Below are positions 38,247 to 45,652 of a stretch of 64,000 bases of DNA, piece by piece (the stretch's first letter is position 1; each line of letters begins with the position of its first letter). The position numbers and the translations under genes are program-made. Below the pieces are notes generated by a model, which saw nothing but the letters and a program-made list of their open reading frames with translations, did no database searches and was not told the origin of the DNA. Source of the stretch: Paracoccus albicereus (GTDB taxonomy: Bacteria; Pseudomonadota; Alphaproteobacteria; Rhodobacterales; Rhodobacteraceae); assembly GCF_024359525.1 (NCBI RefSeq), contig NZ_JAKZEU010000001.1, positions 434,001 to 498,000 on the forward strand, written 5' to 3'.

Positions 38247-39113
38247 TTATTCAGCCGCCATGGCGCTGCCGCCTTCGGCAACACCATATCGCGCTAACCT
38301 CGCCACGACCCGATCCATCCGTGTGCGGACCGCATCGAAGTCCGGCAGCGGCGTGATCCGCGCTTCATCCATGTAGAGCGCGCGGTCGATCTCGACCTGC
38401 ACGACATGCACGTTCTGCGCCGGACGGCCATAGGCCTGCGCGATATAGGCGCCCGAGAAGGGTGAGTTTCGGCGAACACGCCAGCCTTCAGTCTCCAACG
38501 CGCTTGCGACCGCATCGATGATCCGCCCTGCGGCTGACAGTCCGTGGCGATTGCCCAGAACGATGTCGGGCCGCATTCCGCCCAGATGGCTGAGCGCATC
38601 ATGGGGCATCGAGTGCATGTCGATGAGGATGGCCTGACCAAAGCGGGCCCGCGCCTCGGCGATCAGGCCTGCCAGCGCCGCATGGTAAGGACGCCAATAG
38701 GTGTCGAGACGCCGCTCCGCCTCGGCTCGCGGGATCGGACGATGATGAATCGCACGGCCCTGCGACACGACACGCGGGATCACGCCGAGACCAGCGACCG
38801 TGCGTTGATTCAGCGGATGATGCGGGATGCCGCTGACCAGCTGCGGGTCGATTTCATCGAGGGCGCGGTTCAGATCGACGATGCAGCGCGGAATGCGCGC
38901 TGTCAGTGTCGCGGCACCGTGTGCCGGCGCGCCCGCAATCATGCGGTCCATGAACGCATCTTCGGACGATCGCAGGATTTCCGTCGGCAGCCGTGTGCCG
39001 GCCAGAAACCAGTCGGGATAGTGGCTGCCCGAATGGGGCGACGCGAAGATCACCCCACTGGCCCATTCCGCCGGGCGCGTCAGGTCGTAGGATGGGGTTG
39101 AGAGCGTCTTCAA
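38247..39113 (-). CDS. N-formylglutamate amidohydrolase family protein
   Basis: 288 residues from a TTG start at 39113. Family motifs: IFASPHSGSHYPDWFL near the N-terminus, DLNRALDEIDP, LIDMHSMPHDA and VHVVQVEIDRALYMDE, which together form the zinc-hydrolase site of HutG-type amidohydrolases. The frame remains open to a TTG at 39258-39260, but that part lacks family likeness and would run to the tRNA promoter region, so the shorter form is preferred; the start is uncertain. No histidine-utilisation genes are nearby, so the true substrate may be another N-acyl amino acid. Confidence 0.82.
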   Translation of the reverse strand: MKTLSTPSYDLTRPAEWASGVIFASPHSGSHYPDWFLAGTRLPTEILRSSEDAFMDRMIAGAPAHGAATLTARIPRCIVDLNRALDEIDPQLVSGIPHHPLNQRTVAGLGVIPRVVSQGRAIHHRPIPRAEAERRLDTYWRPYHAALAGLIAEARARFGQAILIDMHSMPHDALSHLGGMRPDIVLGNRHGLSAAGRIIDAVASALETEGWRVRRNSPFSGAYIAQAYGRPAQNVHVVQVEIDRALYMDEARITPLPDFDAVRTRMDRVVARLARYGVAEGGSAMAAE

Positions 39114-39220
39114 TAAGGGCCTGCCCGCGTTGCTTTCAGCAATATAAACCTTCCTGACCCCACGCCAATACCCGGCGCAGAGCGTGGTTTGCGGCAATCG
39201 AAACAGGTGCAGCAATGGCC

Positions 39221-39249
39221 TTGAAACCCACAACAAGCGCCTATATAGA
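39221..39249 (+). promoter_or_regulatory. Promoter for tRNA-Val
   Basis: TTGAAA (39221-39226) and TATAGA (39244-39249) are separated by 17 bp, ending about 52 bp before the tRNA. The overlapping CTATATA also fits the RpoH-type -10. It overlaps the frame extension of the minus-strand amidohydrolase, another reason to shorten that gene. Confidence 0.55.
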
Positions 39250-39300
39250 CGCCGGACCAAAGCGGATTTTGCCGTGATTGCGGCAGAATCACTGTGGTTC

Positions 39301-39375
39301 GGGCGGTTAGCTCAGCGGTAGAGCACTACGTTGACATCGTAGTGGCCACTGGTTCGATCCCAGTACCGCCCACCA
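39301..39375 (+). tRNA. tRNA-Val (GAC)
   Basis: Acceptor arms GGGCGGT (39301-39307) and ACCGCCC (39365-39371) pair fully, the discriminator is A, and CCA is encoded. D-arm GCTC-GAGC, anticodon stem CTACG/CGTAG with loop TTGACAT giving anticodon GAC, T-arm with GGTTCGATCC. No integrase or duplicated 3' end is nearby. Confidence 0.97.
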
Positions 39376-39383
39376 TTTTCGCC

Positions 39384-39416
39384 GCCCCCGGCGTCAGCCC
39401 GGGGGCATTCGTATTT
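39384..39416 (+). terminator. Hairpin after tRNA-Val
   Basis: GCCCCCGG (39384-39391) pairs with CCGGGGGC (39399-39406), followed by the AT-rich ATTCGTATTT. It lies between the tRNA and rpmJ and may stop most tRNA transcription. Confidence 0.5.
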
Positions 39417-39453
39417 CAAGCGGTGCGCGCGCCGCGACATGAGGAAGAGACCG

Positions 39454-39579
39454 ATGAAGGTTCGCAACTCGCTCCGCTCGCTCAAGAGCCGGCACCGCGA
39501 CTGTCAGGTCGTGCGCCGCAAGGGCCGCATCTACGTCATCAACAAGACCAACCGCCGCTTCAAGGCTCGCCAGGGCTGA
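39454..39579 (+). CDS. rpmJ: 50S ribosomal protein L36
   Basis: 41-residue ribosomal protein read directly from the sequence: it starts [20 protein letters not shown] and ends FKARQG. This is the alphaproteobacterial form with a single Cys, lacking the full four-ligand zinc site of C+ L36 types. GAGGAAG lies 8 bp before the ATG. It stands alone between tRNA-Val and a DUF1643 gene, which is usual for this L36 type, and is followed by a clear terminator. Confidence 0.96.
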   Translation: MKVRNSLRSLKSRHRDCQVVRRKGRIYVINKTNRRFKARQG

Positions 39580-39607
39580 GGCTGGGGTCTCATGACGACC
39601 GAAACAA

Positions 39608-39630
39608 CCCGCCGATCCGGCGGGTTTTTT
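39608..39630 (+). terminator. Intrinsic terminator after rpmJ
   Basis: CCCGCCG (39608-39614) and CGGCGGG (39618-39624) form a 7-bp stem with ATC loop, followed by six T (39625-39630). Confidence 0.9.
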
Positions 39631-39650
39631 CATGAGTGAGGGATGATCGA

Positions 39651-40163
39651 ATGGCCGTGATCGAACGTCACCACGATGACGGCGCGACCCGGTCGAGCGC
39701 CCTCTATTCAGCCTGCGAAACCTACCGTTATGCGCTGACCCGCGAATGGGCTGAAGGACCTCGGCTGGTCTGGGTGATGCTCAACCCCTCGACCGCGGAC
39801 GAGCGTCGGAACGATCCGACGATCGCCCGTTGCGAACGACGCGCCCGCTTGCTGGGTTACGGCGCCTTCCGGGTGGTCAACCTTTTCGCCTTCCGTGCGA
39901 CCCGGCCGCAGGATCTGAAGGCCGCGTCCGCACCGATCGGCCCTCTCAACGACGCGACGTTACATGCCGCAGCGGCTTGGGGCAGCGCGATCCTGTGTGG
40001 GTGGGGAATTCATGGCGGTCTGAAGGGGCGTGGTCCAGCGGTGCTTGACCTTTTGCGGTCGACAGGCCGGCCACTGTACCATCTTGGGCTTACTGCAGGC
40101 GGCGCACCAAGACATCCGTTGTACCTTTCCTACGACAAGCAGCCGCAGGCATATACATCTTAA
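39651..40163 (+). CDS. DUF1643 family protein
   Basis: 170 residues. The family hallmark WVMLNPSTADERRNDPTIARCE is split by conserved Asn, Pro and Asp, followed by GYGAFRVVNLFAFRAT and a C-terminal HPLYLSYD. Function unknown in the literature I know; the fold is thought to be nucleotide-binding-like, but this is not shown. The start at 39651 (MAVIERHH) has GAGGG 7 bp upstream; the GTG at 39636 lies too close to the terminator. It begins only 20 bp after the rpmJ terminator, so its promoter must overlap or read-through occurs. Confidence 0.82.
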   Translation: MAVIERHHDDGATRSSALYSACETYRYALTREWAEGPRLVWVMLNPSTADERRNDPTIARCERRARLLGYGAFRVVNLFAFRATRPQDLKAASAPIGPLNDATLHAAAAWGSAILCGWGIHGGLKGRGPAVLDLLRSTGRPLYHLGLTAGGAPRHPLYLSYDKQPQAYTS

Positions 40164-40241
40164 CCCTTTCTTTACTTAGCGCTTCGTGCATAAGGCCCTT
40201 ATCGAGTATTGTGTTCTCGGTTGTATTAAGGGGTTCGGGCA

Positions 40242-41204
40242 ATGTTGATGCTCGCCGGTCTGATGGGCGCCATTCTGGTTGGCGCTGCGATCGACTTCAC
40301 GTCCGAGGACGATGAGATCGTTGGCTTTCACGATGACACGCTGGATGTCGACGCAGAGCCGACGGCCGTTTCGATGGATAACGTCCGTGCTGATAGTGCC
40401 GAGGACGACAGCAATGCGTCTGAGGACATCGCGACAGAGGACGGCGAACCTGATGAAGCGATCGAACGACAGGACGGAACCGCCTTCGCCGACCTGCTGA
40501 TGGGCGACGCTGAAAACGACGAAATCCACGGCCACGAGGGCGACGACGATCTGCGCGGCGGCGGTGGCGACGACACGATTTTTGGCGGTGCGGGCGACGA
40601 CTGGATCCAGGGTGACGGCAGTTTCGATGCAGCCGGCAACGACAGCATCGATGGCGGTGACGGAGATGATTCGCTTGCCGGGCAGGGCGGCGATGACACG
40701 CTTCTTGGTGGCCGCGGTGACGACACCCTCCTCGGTGGCGACGGCGATGACGTTCTGGACGGCGGTGAAGGCGACGATTGGATTTCGGGTCAGGCGGGCA
40801 ACGACACGCTGATCGCTGGCGCAGGATCGGACGATCTGGATGGCGGCGAGGGCAACGACCTGCTGATCGGGGACGATGATGCAGACACCGACTGGCTGCA
40901 CGGCGGCGAGGGCGACGACACGCTGATGCCCGGCGCCTACGATTTTGCCGAAGGTGGTGCAGGGGCTGACACTTTCGTTCTCACCGCTGGCGGTAGCGTG
41001 CCGGAGATCGGTGATTTTGACAGTCGCGAAGACATCATCCGCATCGACCTTGCCGATCCCGACGCGCCAGAGCCAGAGGTGGACCTCCATGTCGATCATG
41101 ATGGAAGCCTGTTGATCCGTCTGGACGGTCACGCGGTCGGCCGGATCACGAATGGCGCCGCGGTCAGCCTCGACAACATCGTGATCCATCGACCGACCGC
41201 CTGA
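40242..41204 (+). CDS. RTX-type calcium-binding repeat protein
   Basis: 320 residues, strongly acidic. A hydrophobic N-terminal stretch (MLMLAGLMGAILVGAAI) is followed by an acidic linker (about 20-80) and then about fourteen glycine/aspartate nonapeptides of the GGxGxDxL type (about 85-240; e.g. GGAGDDWIQG, GGRGDDTLLGG), which bind Ca2+ as a parallel beta-roll. The last 80 residues (ADTFVL, DFDSREDIIRIDL) resemble the C-terminal secretion/capping region of RTX proteins. No catalytic domain and no type I exporter genes are nearby. The upstream 78 bp are AT-rich and probably hold the promoter. The repeats are also visible as GC-rich DNA periodicity at 40530-40930. Confidence 0.85.
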   Translation: MLMLAGLMGAILVGAAIDFTSEDDEIVGFHDDTLDVDAEPTAVSMDNVRADSAEDDSNASEDIATEDGEPDEAIERQDGTAFADLLMGDAENDEIHGHEGDDDLRGGGGDDTIFGGAGDDWIQGDGSFDAAGNDSIDGGDGDDSLAGQGGDDTLLGGRGDDTLLGGDGDDVLDGGEGDDWISGQAGNDTLIAGAGSDDLDGGEGNDLLIGDDDADTDWLHGGEGDDTLMPGAYDFAEGGAGADTFVLTAGGSVPEIGDFDSREDIIRIDLADPDAPEPEVDLHVDHDGSLLIRLDGHAVGRITNGAAVSLDNIVIHRPTA

Positions 41205-41348
41205 CGAACCGGCGAAGCGCGATCCGGGGTTTCAATCCACGCGATCGTGCCCTATACGCCCGCATCCGCATTGCGCGGATTCTCCACGGGCCTGTGCTGG
41301 ACGACATCCCGGCCTGCGCCATGACCCTTAATCCGAAAGGAGCCCCCG
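41205..41348 (+). promoter_or_regulatory. rpsO leader region
   Basis: 144 bp without a gene. TATACG at 41253-41258 with TTCAAT 16 bp upstream is a weak promoter candidate. Downstream, ATCCGC-ATTGC-GCGGAT and a second GGGCC/GGCC-containing fold precede the AAAGGAG of rpsO. Alphaproteobacterial rpsO genes are known to carry S15-binding autoregulatory leaders; whether this is one is not proven. Confidence 0.35.
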
Positions 41349-41618
41349 ATGTCGATTACGGTCGAAGAAAAGAACAAGGTCATGAAGGAATTCGCCACCA
41401 AGGAAGGCGATACCGGCAGCCCCGAAGTGCAGGTCGCGATCCTGACCTCGCGCATCGCGACGCTGACCGAGCACTTCAAAACCCACAAGAAAGACAACCA
41501 CTCGCGCCGCGGCCTTCTGAAGCTGGTCGCGCAGCGCCGCAAATTGTTGGACTATCTGAAGGGCAAGGAAGAGGCGCGTTACAGCGATCTCATCAAGCGC
41601 CTCGGCATCCGCCGTTGA
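41349..41618 (+). CDS. rpsO: 30S ribosomal protein S15
   Basis: 89 residues, exact family length. Contains the rRNA-binding signature [19 protein letters not shown] and [17 protein letters not shown], with the C-terminus RLGIRR. AAAGGAG precedes the ATG. Binds 16S rRNA central domain during 30S assembly. It is followed by a strong terminator, so it forms its own unit here; pnp is not adjacent within the window. Confidence 0.97.
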   Translation: MSITVEEKNKVMKEFATKEGDTGSPEVQVAILTSRIATLTEHFKTHKKDNHSRRGLLKLVAQRRKLLDYLKGKEEARYSDLIKRLGIRR

Positions 41619-41645
41619 TCGGGGTCCGGAAACCGGAATGAAGAA

Positions 41646-41672
41646 ACGCCCGCGGGAAACCGCGGGCGTTTT
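41646..41672 (+). terminator. Intrinsic terminator after rpsO
   Basis: ACGCCCGCGG and CCGCGGGCGT (10-bp arms) close a GAAA tetraloop (41656-41659) and are followed by TTTT. It also lies just beyond the stop of the convergent hydrolase gene. Confidence 0.9.
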
Positions 41673-41692
41673 CAATTTGCGGGGTGACGGCG

Positions 41693-42499
41693 TTACTTCT
41701 TGAGGAAATTCAGAAGGGCCGCGTTGAACTCGCTCGCGTGGCTGGTGTTGCAGCCATGCGGCGCGCCCTTCAGCACCACCAGATCGCTGCCTGCGATCGC
41801 CTTGTGCGTCCGCTCGCCCGAGCCCTCGAATGGCACGACTCCATCCGAATCGCCGTGCAGAACCAGGGTCGGTGTCGTCACCTTCTTCAGATCATCGCGG
41901 AAATCCGTCGTCGCCCAGGCCTCCATGCAACCGAGCGCCGCCTGTTCCGACGATTGCAGGCACAGGTCGATGGCCTGCTGACGCTGATCCTCCGACACTT
42001 TCAACTCGCCGTAGGCGCTGAAGAAATCCTTGGTGAACTGGTCGAAGAAGGCGGCGCGATCGGCGCGAAGGTTCTGTTCGAACTCGTCCGCCTTTTCCTT
42101 GGTCAGCGGCCCATCTGGGTTGTCCGGTCCCTTCATCAGATAGGGCGGCACCGCCGATGCGAAGACCACGGAATGCAGCCGGTTCTCTTGATGACGGCTT
42201 GCGTAACGAGCCACCTCGCCCCCGCCCATCGAGAAGCCGACCAGCGTGACGTCGTGAAGGTCCTTCTGGTTGATGATCGCAGCCAGATCATCGCTGAGCG
42301 TGTCGTAATCGTAACCCGTGTCGGGTTTGTCAGAGCGGCCAAAGCCCCGCCGGTCGTAGCTGATGACGCGGTAACCCGCGTCGCGCAGCGGTCCGACCTG
42401 ATCGGCCCATGCCTGTGCCGACAGGGGCCAGCCGTGAATCAGAACGACGGGGCGACCCTCGCCGCCGGTATCCTCGATATGAAGGGTGACGTCAGCCAT
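41693..42499 (-). CDS. Alpha/beta hydrolase (non-heme haloperoxidase-like)
   Basis: 268 residues. Oxyanion-hole motif VVLIHGWPLSAQAW, strand IISYDRRGFGRSDKP-type segment (SYDRRGFGRS), nucleophile elbow GFSMGGGEVARY with the catalytic Ser, acid LVLHGDSDGVVPFE and His in APHGCNTSHA. The pattern matches cofactor-free chloroperoxidase/perhydrolase-type esterases; in vivo substrates are usually esters or peracids. Single gene, transcribed towards rpsO. Confidence 0.85.
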   Translation of the reverse strand: MADVTLHIEDTGGEGRPVVLIHGWPLSAQAWADQVGPLRDAGYRVISYDRRGFGRSDKPDTGYDYDTLSDDLAAIINQKDLHDVTLVGFSMGGGEVARYASRHQENRLHSVVFASAVPPYLMKGPDNPDGPLTKEKADEFEQNLRADRAAFFDQFTKDFFSAYGELKVSEDQRQQAIDLCLQSSEQAALGCMEAWATTDFRDDLKKVTTPTLVLHGDSDGVVPFEGSGERTHKAIAGSDLVVLKGAPHGCNTSHASEFNAALLNFLKK

Positions 42500-42583
42500 G
42501 ATGGATATCCTTTCGTTGCCTCGGGGTCAAAACGTCCCGATGACGAAAGCGTTCCGTTCAATCGCGTGCGATATAAATCGGCC

Positions 42584-43672
42584 TCAGCGCGGAAAGACGA
42601 AAACCCGGTCGCGACGCAGCATCAGCCACATCCGCGTTCCCGCTGGCGGCAGGAAGACCCCCGGCACATTGGCGTTCAGCGCGATGCCGCCTTCGTCGGT
42701 CACGAATTCGACCAGCGATTCGCGCCCCAGAAATCGTGAGCGCACCACGCTGGCATGCGCGGCGGTCCCGTTTTCCGGCGTGGCCGCAGGGCCCATCCCC
42801 GCGCGGTCGAAATCGATCTTCAGGTGCTGCGGGCGGATGACGATCTCGACCTCGGTGCCATCCGGAACACCAGGCGTCAGGAATTCGCCAAAGGGCGTAT
42901 CGGTCAGCGCTCCCTGCACCCGGCCGCGAAGAACGTTGATGTCGCTGAAAAAGGCCGCGGCCTCGCGGTCCGCCGGCGCGTTGTAGAGGTTGTATGGCGC
43001 ACCCTGCTGCACGATCCGCCCGTCGCGCATCAGCAGGATCTGGTCCGCCATACGCATCGCCTCTTCGGGTTCGTGCGTGACCAGCAGGACCGCGGTCCCT
43101 TCTTCCTTCATCAATGCCAGAGTTTCGTCGCGGATACCGTCGCGAAGCCGCTCGTCGAGGCCGCTAAACGGTTCGTCCATCAGCATGATCCTCGGCCGCG
43201 GCGCAAGCGCGCGAGCCAACGCGATCCGCTGCTGCTCACCGCCGGACAGCGCATGAGGATAGCTGCCAAGATGCGCGGTCATCCTGACACGTTCCAGCAG
43301 TTCGTCGACACGCGCACGGTTCGCGGCGTAGCCGCCGGTCAGTCCGAAGGCGACGTTCTCCGCCACCGAGAGATGCGGGAACAGCGCGAAGTCTTGAAAC
43401 ATCAGCCCGATCGCGCGGCGCTCCGGCGGAACCCGGAAAGTCGTGTCGCAGACAAGCTTGCCGTCAACGAGGATCCGTCCGGAATCCTGCATGTCGACCC
43501 CGGCGATCAGCCGCAGCGTGGTCGATTTTCCGCATCCGGAAGGGCCGAGAAGACAGGCGACCTGCCCTGCGGGCACCGAGAAAGAAACATCGTCGACGAC
43601 GCGCCGACCCTCGAAGCTGCGGGTCAGGGATTCGGCGGTCAGGCGGGGCGGGGCATTGGCAGGCGCGATCAC
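42584..43672 (-). CDS. ABC transporter ATPase with TOBE domain (FbpC/PotA type)
   Basis: 362 residues. Walker A LLGPSGCGKSTTLRLIAG, Q-loop MFQDFALFPHLSV, signature LSGGEQQRIALARAL, Walker B IMLMDEPFSGLD and H-loop LLVTHEPEEAMRM. The C-terminal 120 residues hold a TOBE-like regulatory domain (VEIVIRPQHLKIDF and following). The family energises importers of Fe3+, polyamines, thiosulfate or sugars. No permease or binding protein is nearby, so it is an orphan subunit that must pair with components elsewhere; the substrate is undetermined. Confidence 0.87.
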   Translation of the reverse strand: MIAPANAPPRLTAESLTRSFEGRRVVDDVSFSVPAGQVACLLGPSGCGKSTTLRLIAGVDMQDSGRILVDGKLVCDTTFRVPPERRAIGLMFQDFALFPHLSVAENVAFGLTGGYAANRARVDELLERVRMTAHLGSYPHALSGGEQQRIALARALAPRPRIMLMDEPFSGLDERLRDGIRDETLALMKEEGTAVLLVTHEPEEAMRMADQILLMRDGRIVQQGAPYNLYNAPADREAAAFFSDINVLRGRVQGALTDTPFGEFLTPGVPDGTEVEIVIRPQHLKIDFDRAGMGPAATPENGTAAHASVVRSRFLGRESLVEFVTDEGGIALNANVPGVFLPPAGTRMWLMLRRDRVFVFPR

Positions 43673-43750
43673 GGGCGGTCCGGCTGATGATTTCGCTCGG
43701 GTTTCGCGCCCCGCCTAGCAGCCGCCGCCGCCCCGGGCAAGCGTCGGCCG

Positions 43751-44530
43751 TTACAGCGTCGCGTTCAGCGCGCCACCGTCCAGAAGCAGGTTCTGGCCAA
43801 CGATGAATCGGGCCTGCTGGCTGCACAGGAAGGCACAGGCGGCGCCGAAGTCGTCGGCTTGACCATAGGTGCCGGTGGGGATGGTCGCCTCACGCCGCTT
43901 GCGGGCCTCCTCCGGGGTGATGCCCTCGTTCTTGGACACGTTGCCGTCAAGACTGACGGCACGATCGGTGGCGTGGATGCCGGGAAGGATGTTGTTCACG
44001 CAGACGCCCTTGCCAGCAACCTGGCGTGACATCCCGGCGACAAAACCAGTCAGGCCGGTCCGCGCAGTGTTCGACAGCCCAAGGACCGAGACCGGCGAGC
44101 GCACGGATTGAGAGGTGATGTTGACGACGCGGCCCCAGCCGCGATCCATCATTCCCGGCACCAGCGCCTGCATCAGCGCCACCGCGGTCAGCATGTTGGC
44201 GTCGATCGCCTTGATGAAGTCGTCACGGCTCCAGTCGGTCCACATGCCCGGGGGTGGGCCGCCGGCATTGGTGACCAGAATGTCAGCCTCGCCCAACTCG
44301 GCCAAGACCTTGGCGCGACCTTCCTCGGTGGTGATGTCGGCGGCCACGGGGGTAACGTTGGCGCCATATTTTGCTGCGATCTCTTCGGCCGTCCGCGTGA
44401 TGTCAGCATCGGTCCGGCTGTTGATGACCAGATCGACCCCTGCTTCGGCCAATGCCTCGGCGCAGCCTCTGCCCAGCCCTTTCGATGCCGCGCATACCAG
44501 ACCGCGCTTGCCCTTGATCCCCAGATCCAT
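43751..44530 (-). CDS. SDR-fold oxidoreductase with non-canonical active site
   Basis: 259 residues of short-chain dehydrogenase fold. The cofactor loop reads CAASKGLGRGCAEAL (ASKGLG instead of TGxxxGIG), and NAGGPPPG is the NNAG-like motif. The usual YxxxK is replaced: the segment aligned with it reads SNTARTGLTGF, so the Tyr position is Ser and the Lys is Arg. This fits the BKR-like SDR subgroup known to lack a perfect catalytic tetrad. It ends RFIVGQNLLLDGGALNATL, a standard SDR C-terminus. No operon partner; the reaction is unknown. Confidence 0.85.
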   Translation of the reverse strand: MDLGIKGKRGLVCAASKGLGRGCAEALAEAGVDLVINSRTDADITRTAEEIAAKYGANVTPVAADITTEEGRAKVLAELGEADILVTNAGGPPPGMWTDWSRDDFIKAIDANMLTAVALMQALVPGMMDRGWGRVVNITSQSVRSPVSVLGLSNTARTGLTGFVAGMSRQVAGKGVCVNNILPGIHATDRAVSLDGNVSKNEGITPEEARKRREATIPTGTYGQADDFGAACAFLCSQQARFIVGQNLLLDGGALNATL

Positions 44531-44599
44531 GTCCGTTCTCCGATGTGATTTGGCGGCAGCGAACCCCGCCGCGACCGGATTGTCAAACCGGTCGCCCGC

Positions 44600-44935
44600 T
44601 TAGAAGCAGAGGATTTCGGCCTCGGCCTCGGCGCGCCGAAGATCTGCCACCATCGCATCCATCACGGGCATGCCGCGGAAGATCGTGTTGCGACCGCCAG
44701 TCGCCTGCTGCATGCGCAAGACAGTCTCGGCCTTGCCATAGTCTTCATAGGACAGGACCGAGGCGATCTGATCGATGGCGCAAGAGCATTTATCCAGCAT
44801 CTCGCGCGTTTGACCGTTCGTCGCCATGCAGACGAAGACATAATCGGCCCGCGCGTTCGTGGGATAATCGTTCAGTTCCTGCGCCGCGGCAGGGCCGGCC
44901 GCAAGCAGAGCAAAGGCGATCAGCACATGTTTCAT
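44600..44935 (-). CDS. Small secreted protein of the quinoprotein locus
   Basis: 111 residues. Signal peptide about 1-18 (MKHVLIAFALLAAGPAAA, cleavage before QELND). The mature part is helical with Cys in VFVCMATNG, CSC (DKCSCAIDQ) and a C-terminal ILCF, so four Cys in about 90 residues, likely two disulfides. I do not recognise a named family. It overlaps the upstream gene by ATGA; both lie at the left end of the PQQ-linked region, suggesting a periplasmic accessory role in alcohol oxidation (inference). Confidence 0.7.
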   Translation of the reverse strand: MKHVLIAFALLAAGPAAAQELNDYPTNARADYVFVCMATNGQTREMLDKCSCAIDQIASVLSYEDYGKAETVLRMQQATGGRNTIFRGMPVMDAMVADLRRAEAEAEILCF

Positions 44936-45558
44936 TGCATCACCATCTGGTTGCGGTAAGGGGCAAGATCGCCCTGCGGCGTCGTTTCGGCATGCAATTC
45001 ACGGATGGGCTGCTTCGGATCCTCACCCATCACGAAGCGCAGCGTCAGCGTCTCGAACCCGCGCAGACGCTCGGGACTGGTTTCGCTGATGAAAGGATGG
45101 AACGTGGCCGTCATGGTTCCGTCTTCGCGCGTGACCTCACCGGCCTGAAACAGCGCGTCCTTCATCCGGTTGCGGATATAGAAGGGGCTTCCGCCCGTCT
45201 GACGCGCCATGTCGCGAGCGGTCTGTTCCAGAAAGAAGGTCAGAACGGGATCGCCGCCGGATATCGGGAATGGTCCGATCTTGCGCTCGCGAGTATCGGT
45301 GTTCTCGGTCAACTCCAAAACGGGTTTGCCGTCCGATGGGTCGGTGACTTCCGCGATCGAAACCGAGCCATCCTTGATCCCGATGAAGCCAGGCGCCTCT
45401 GGTCCCTCGATGGTCAGGGACCAGGTCGGAGTCTCGCCATCCAGCGACCAGGGGCCGCGTTCGGCGAAGACGGCGTCACCCGCCTCGCCCGCAAAAGCCG
45501 CCGGTTGCAGAAGCGCTGCACACAGAACCGCACCGAGGGCCCAAAGCCGTGTCATCAT
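44932..45558 (-). CDS. Secreted protein of unknown function, quinoprotein locus
   Basis: 208 residues, signal peptide about 1-24 (two starting Met codons, 45558 and 45555; GGGGAGGAGATT precedes them). The mature part is beta-rich with no Cys: GPWSLDGETPTWSLTIEG, ERKIGPFPISGGDPVLTFFLEQ, then ATFHPFISETSPERLRGFETL. Not a family I recognise. It is the first gene of a two-gene unit with the small Cys-containing protein, and follows the histidine kinase gene on the same strand after 94 bp. Confidence 0.7.
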   Translation of the reverse strand: MMTRLWALGAVLCAALLQPAAFAGEAGDAVFAERGPWSLDGETPTWSLTIEGPEAPGFIGIKDGSVSIAEVTDPSDGKPVLELTENTDTRERKIGPFPISGGDPVLTFFLEQTARDMARQTGGSPFYIRNRMKDALFQAGEVTREDGTMTATFHPFISETSPERLRGFETLTLRFVMGEDPKQPIRELHAETTPQGDLAPYRNQMVMQ

Positions 45559-45652
45559 AATCTCCTCCCCAGATCAGCCACAGGTTCGCGCCTTGGCACG
45601 CGCCCGGCAAGCCCCCCGACGGTGCTGGTCAACCCTTCGTCGCAGAGCGAAG

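Noticed and set aside
39301..39375. tRNA-Val as an integration (att) site
   Set aside because: No integrase, no duplicated tRNA 3' end and housekeeping genes on both sides.
40530..40960. Periodic DNA in the RTX gene as a non-coding satellite
   Set aside because: The period is the nonapeptide coding repeat; the frame is open throughout.
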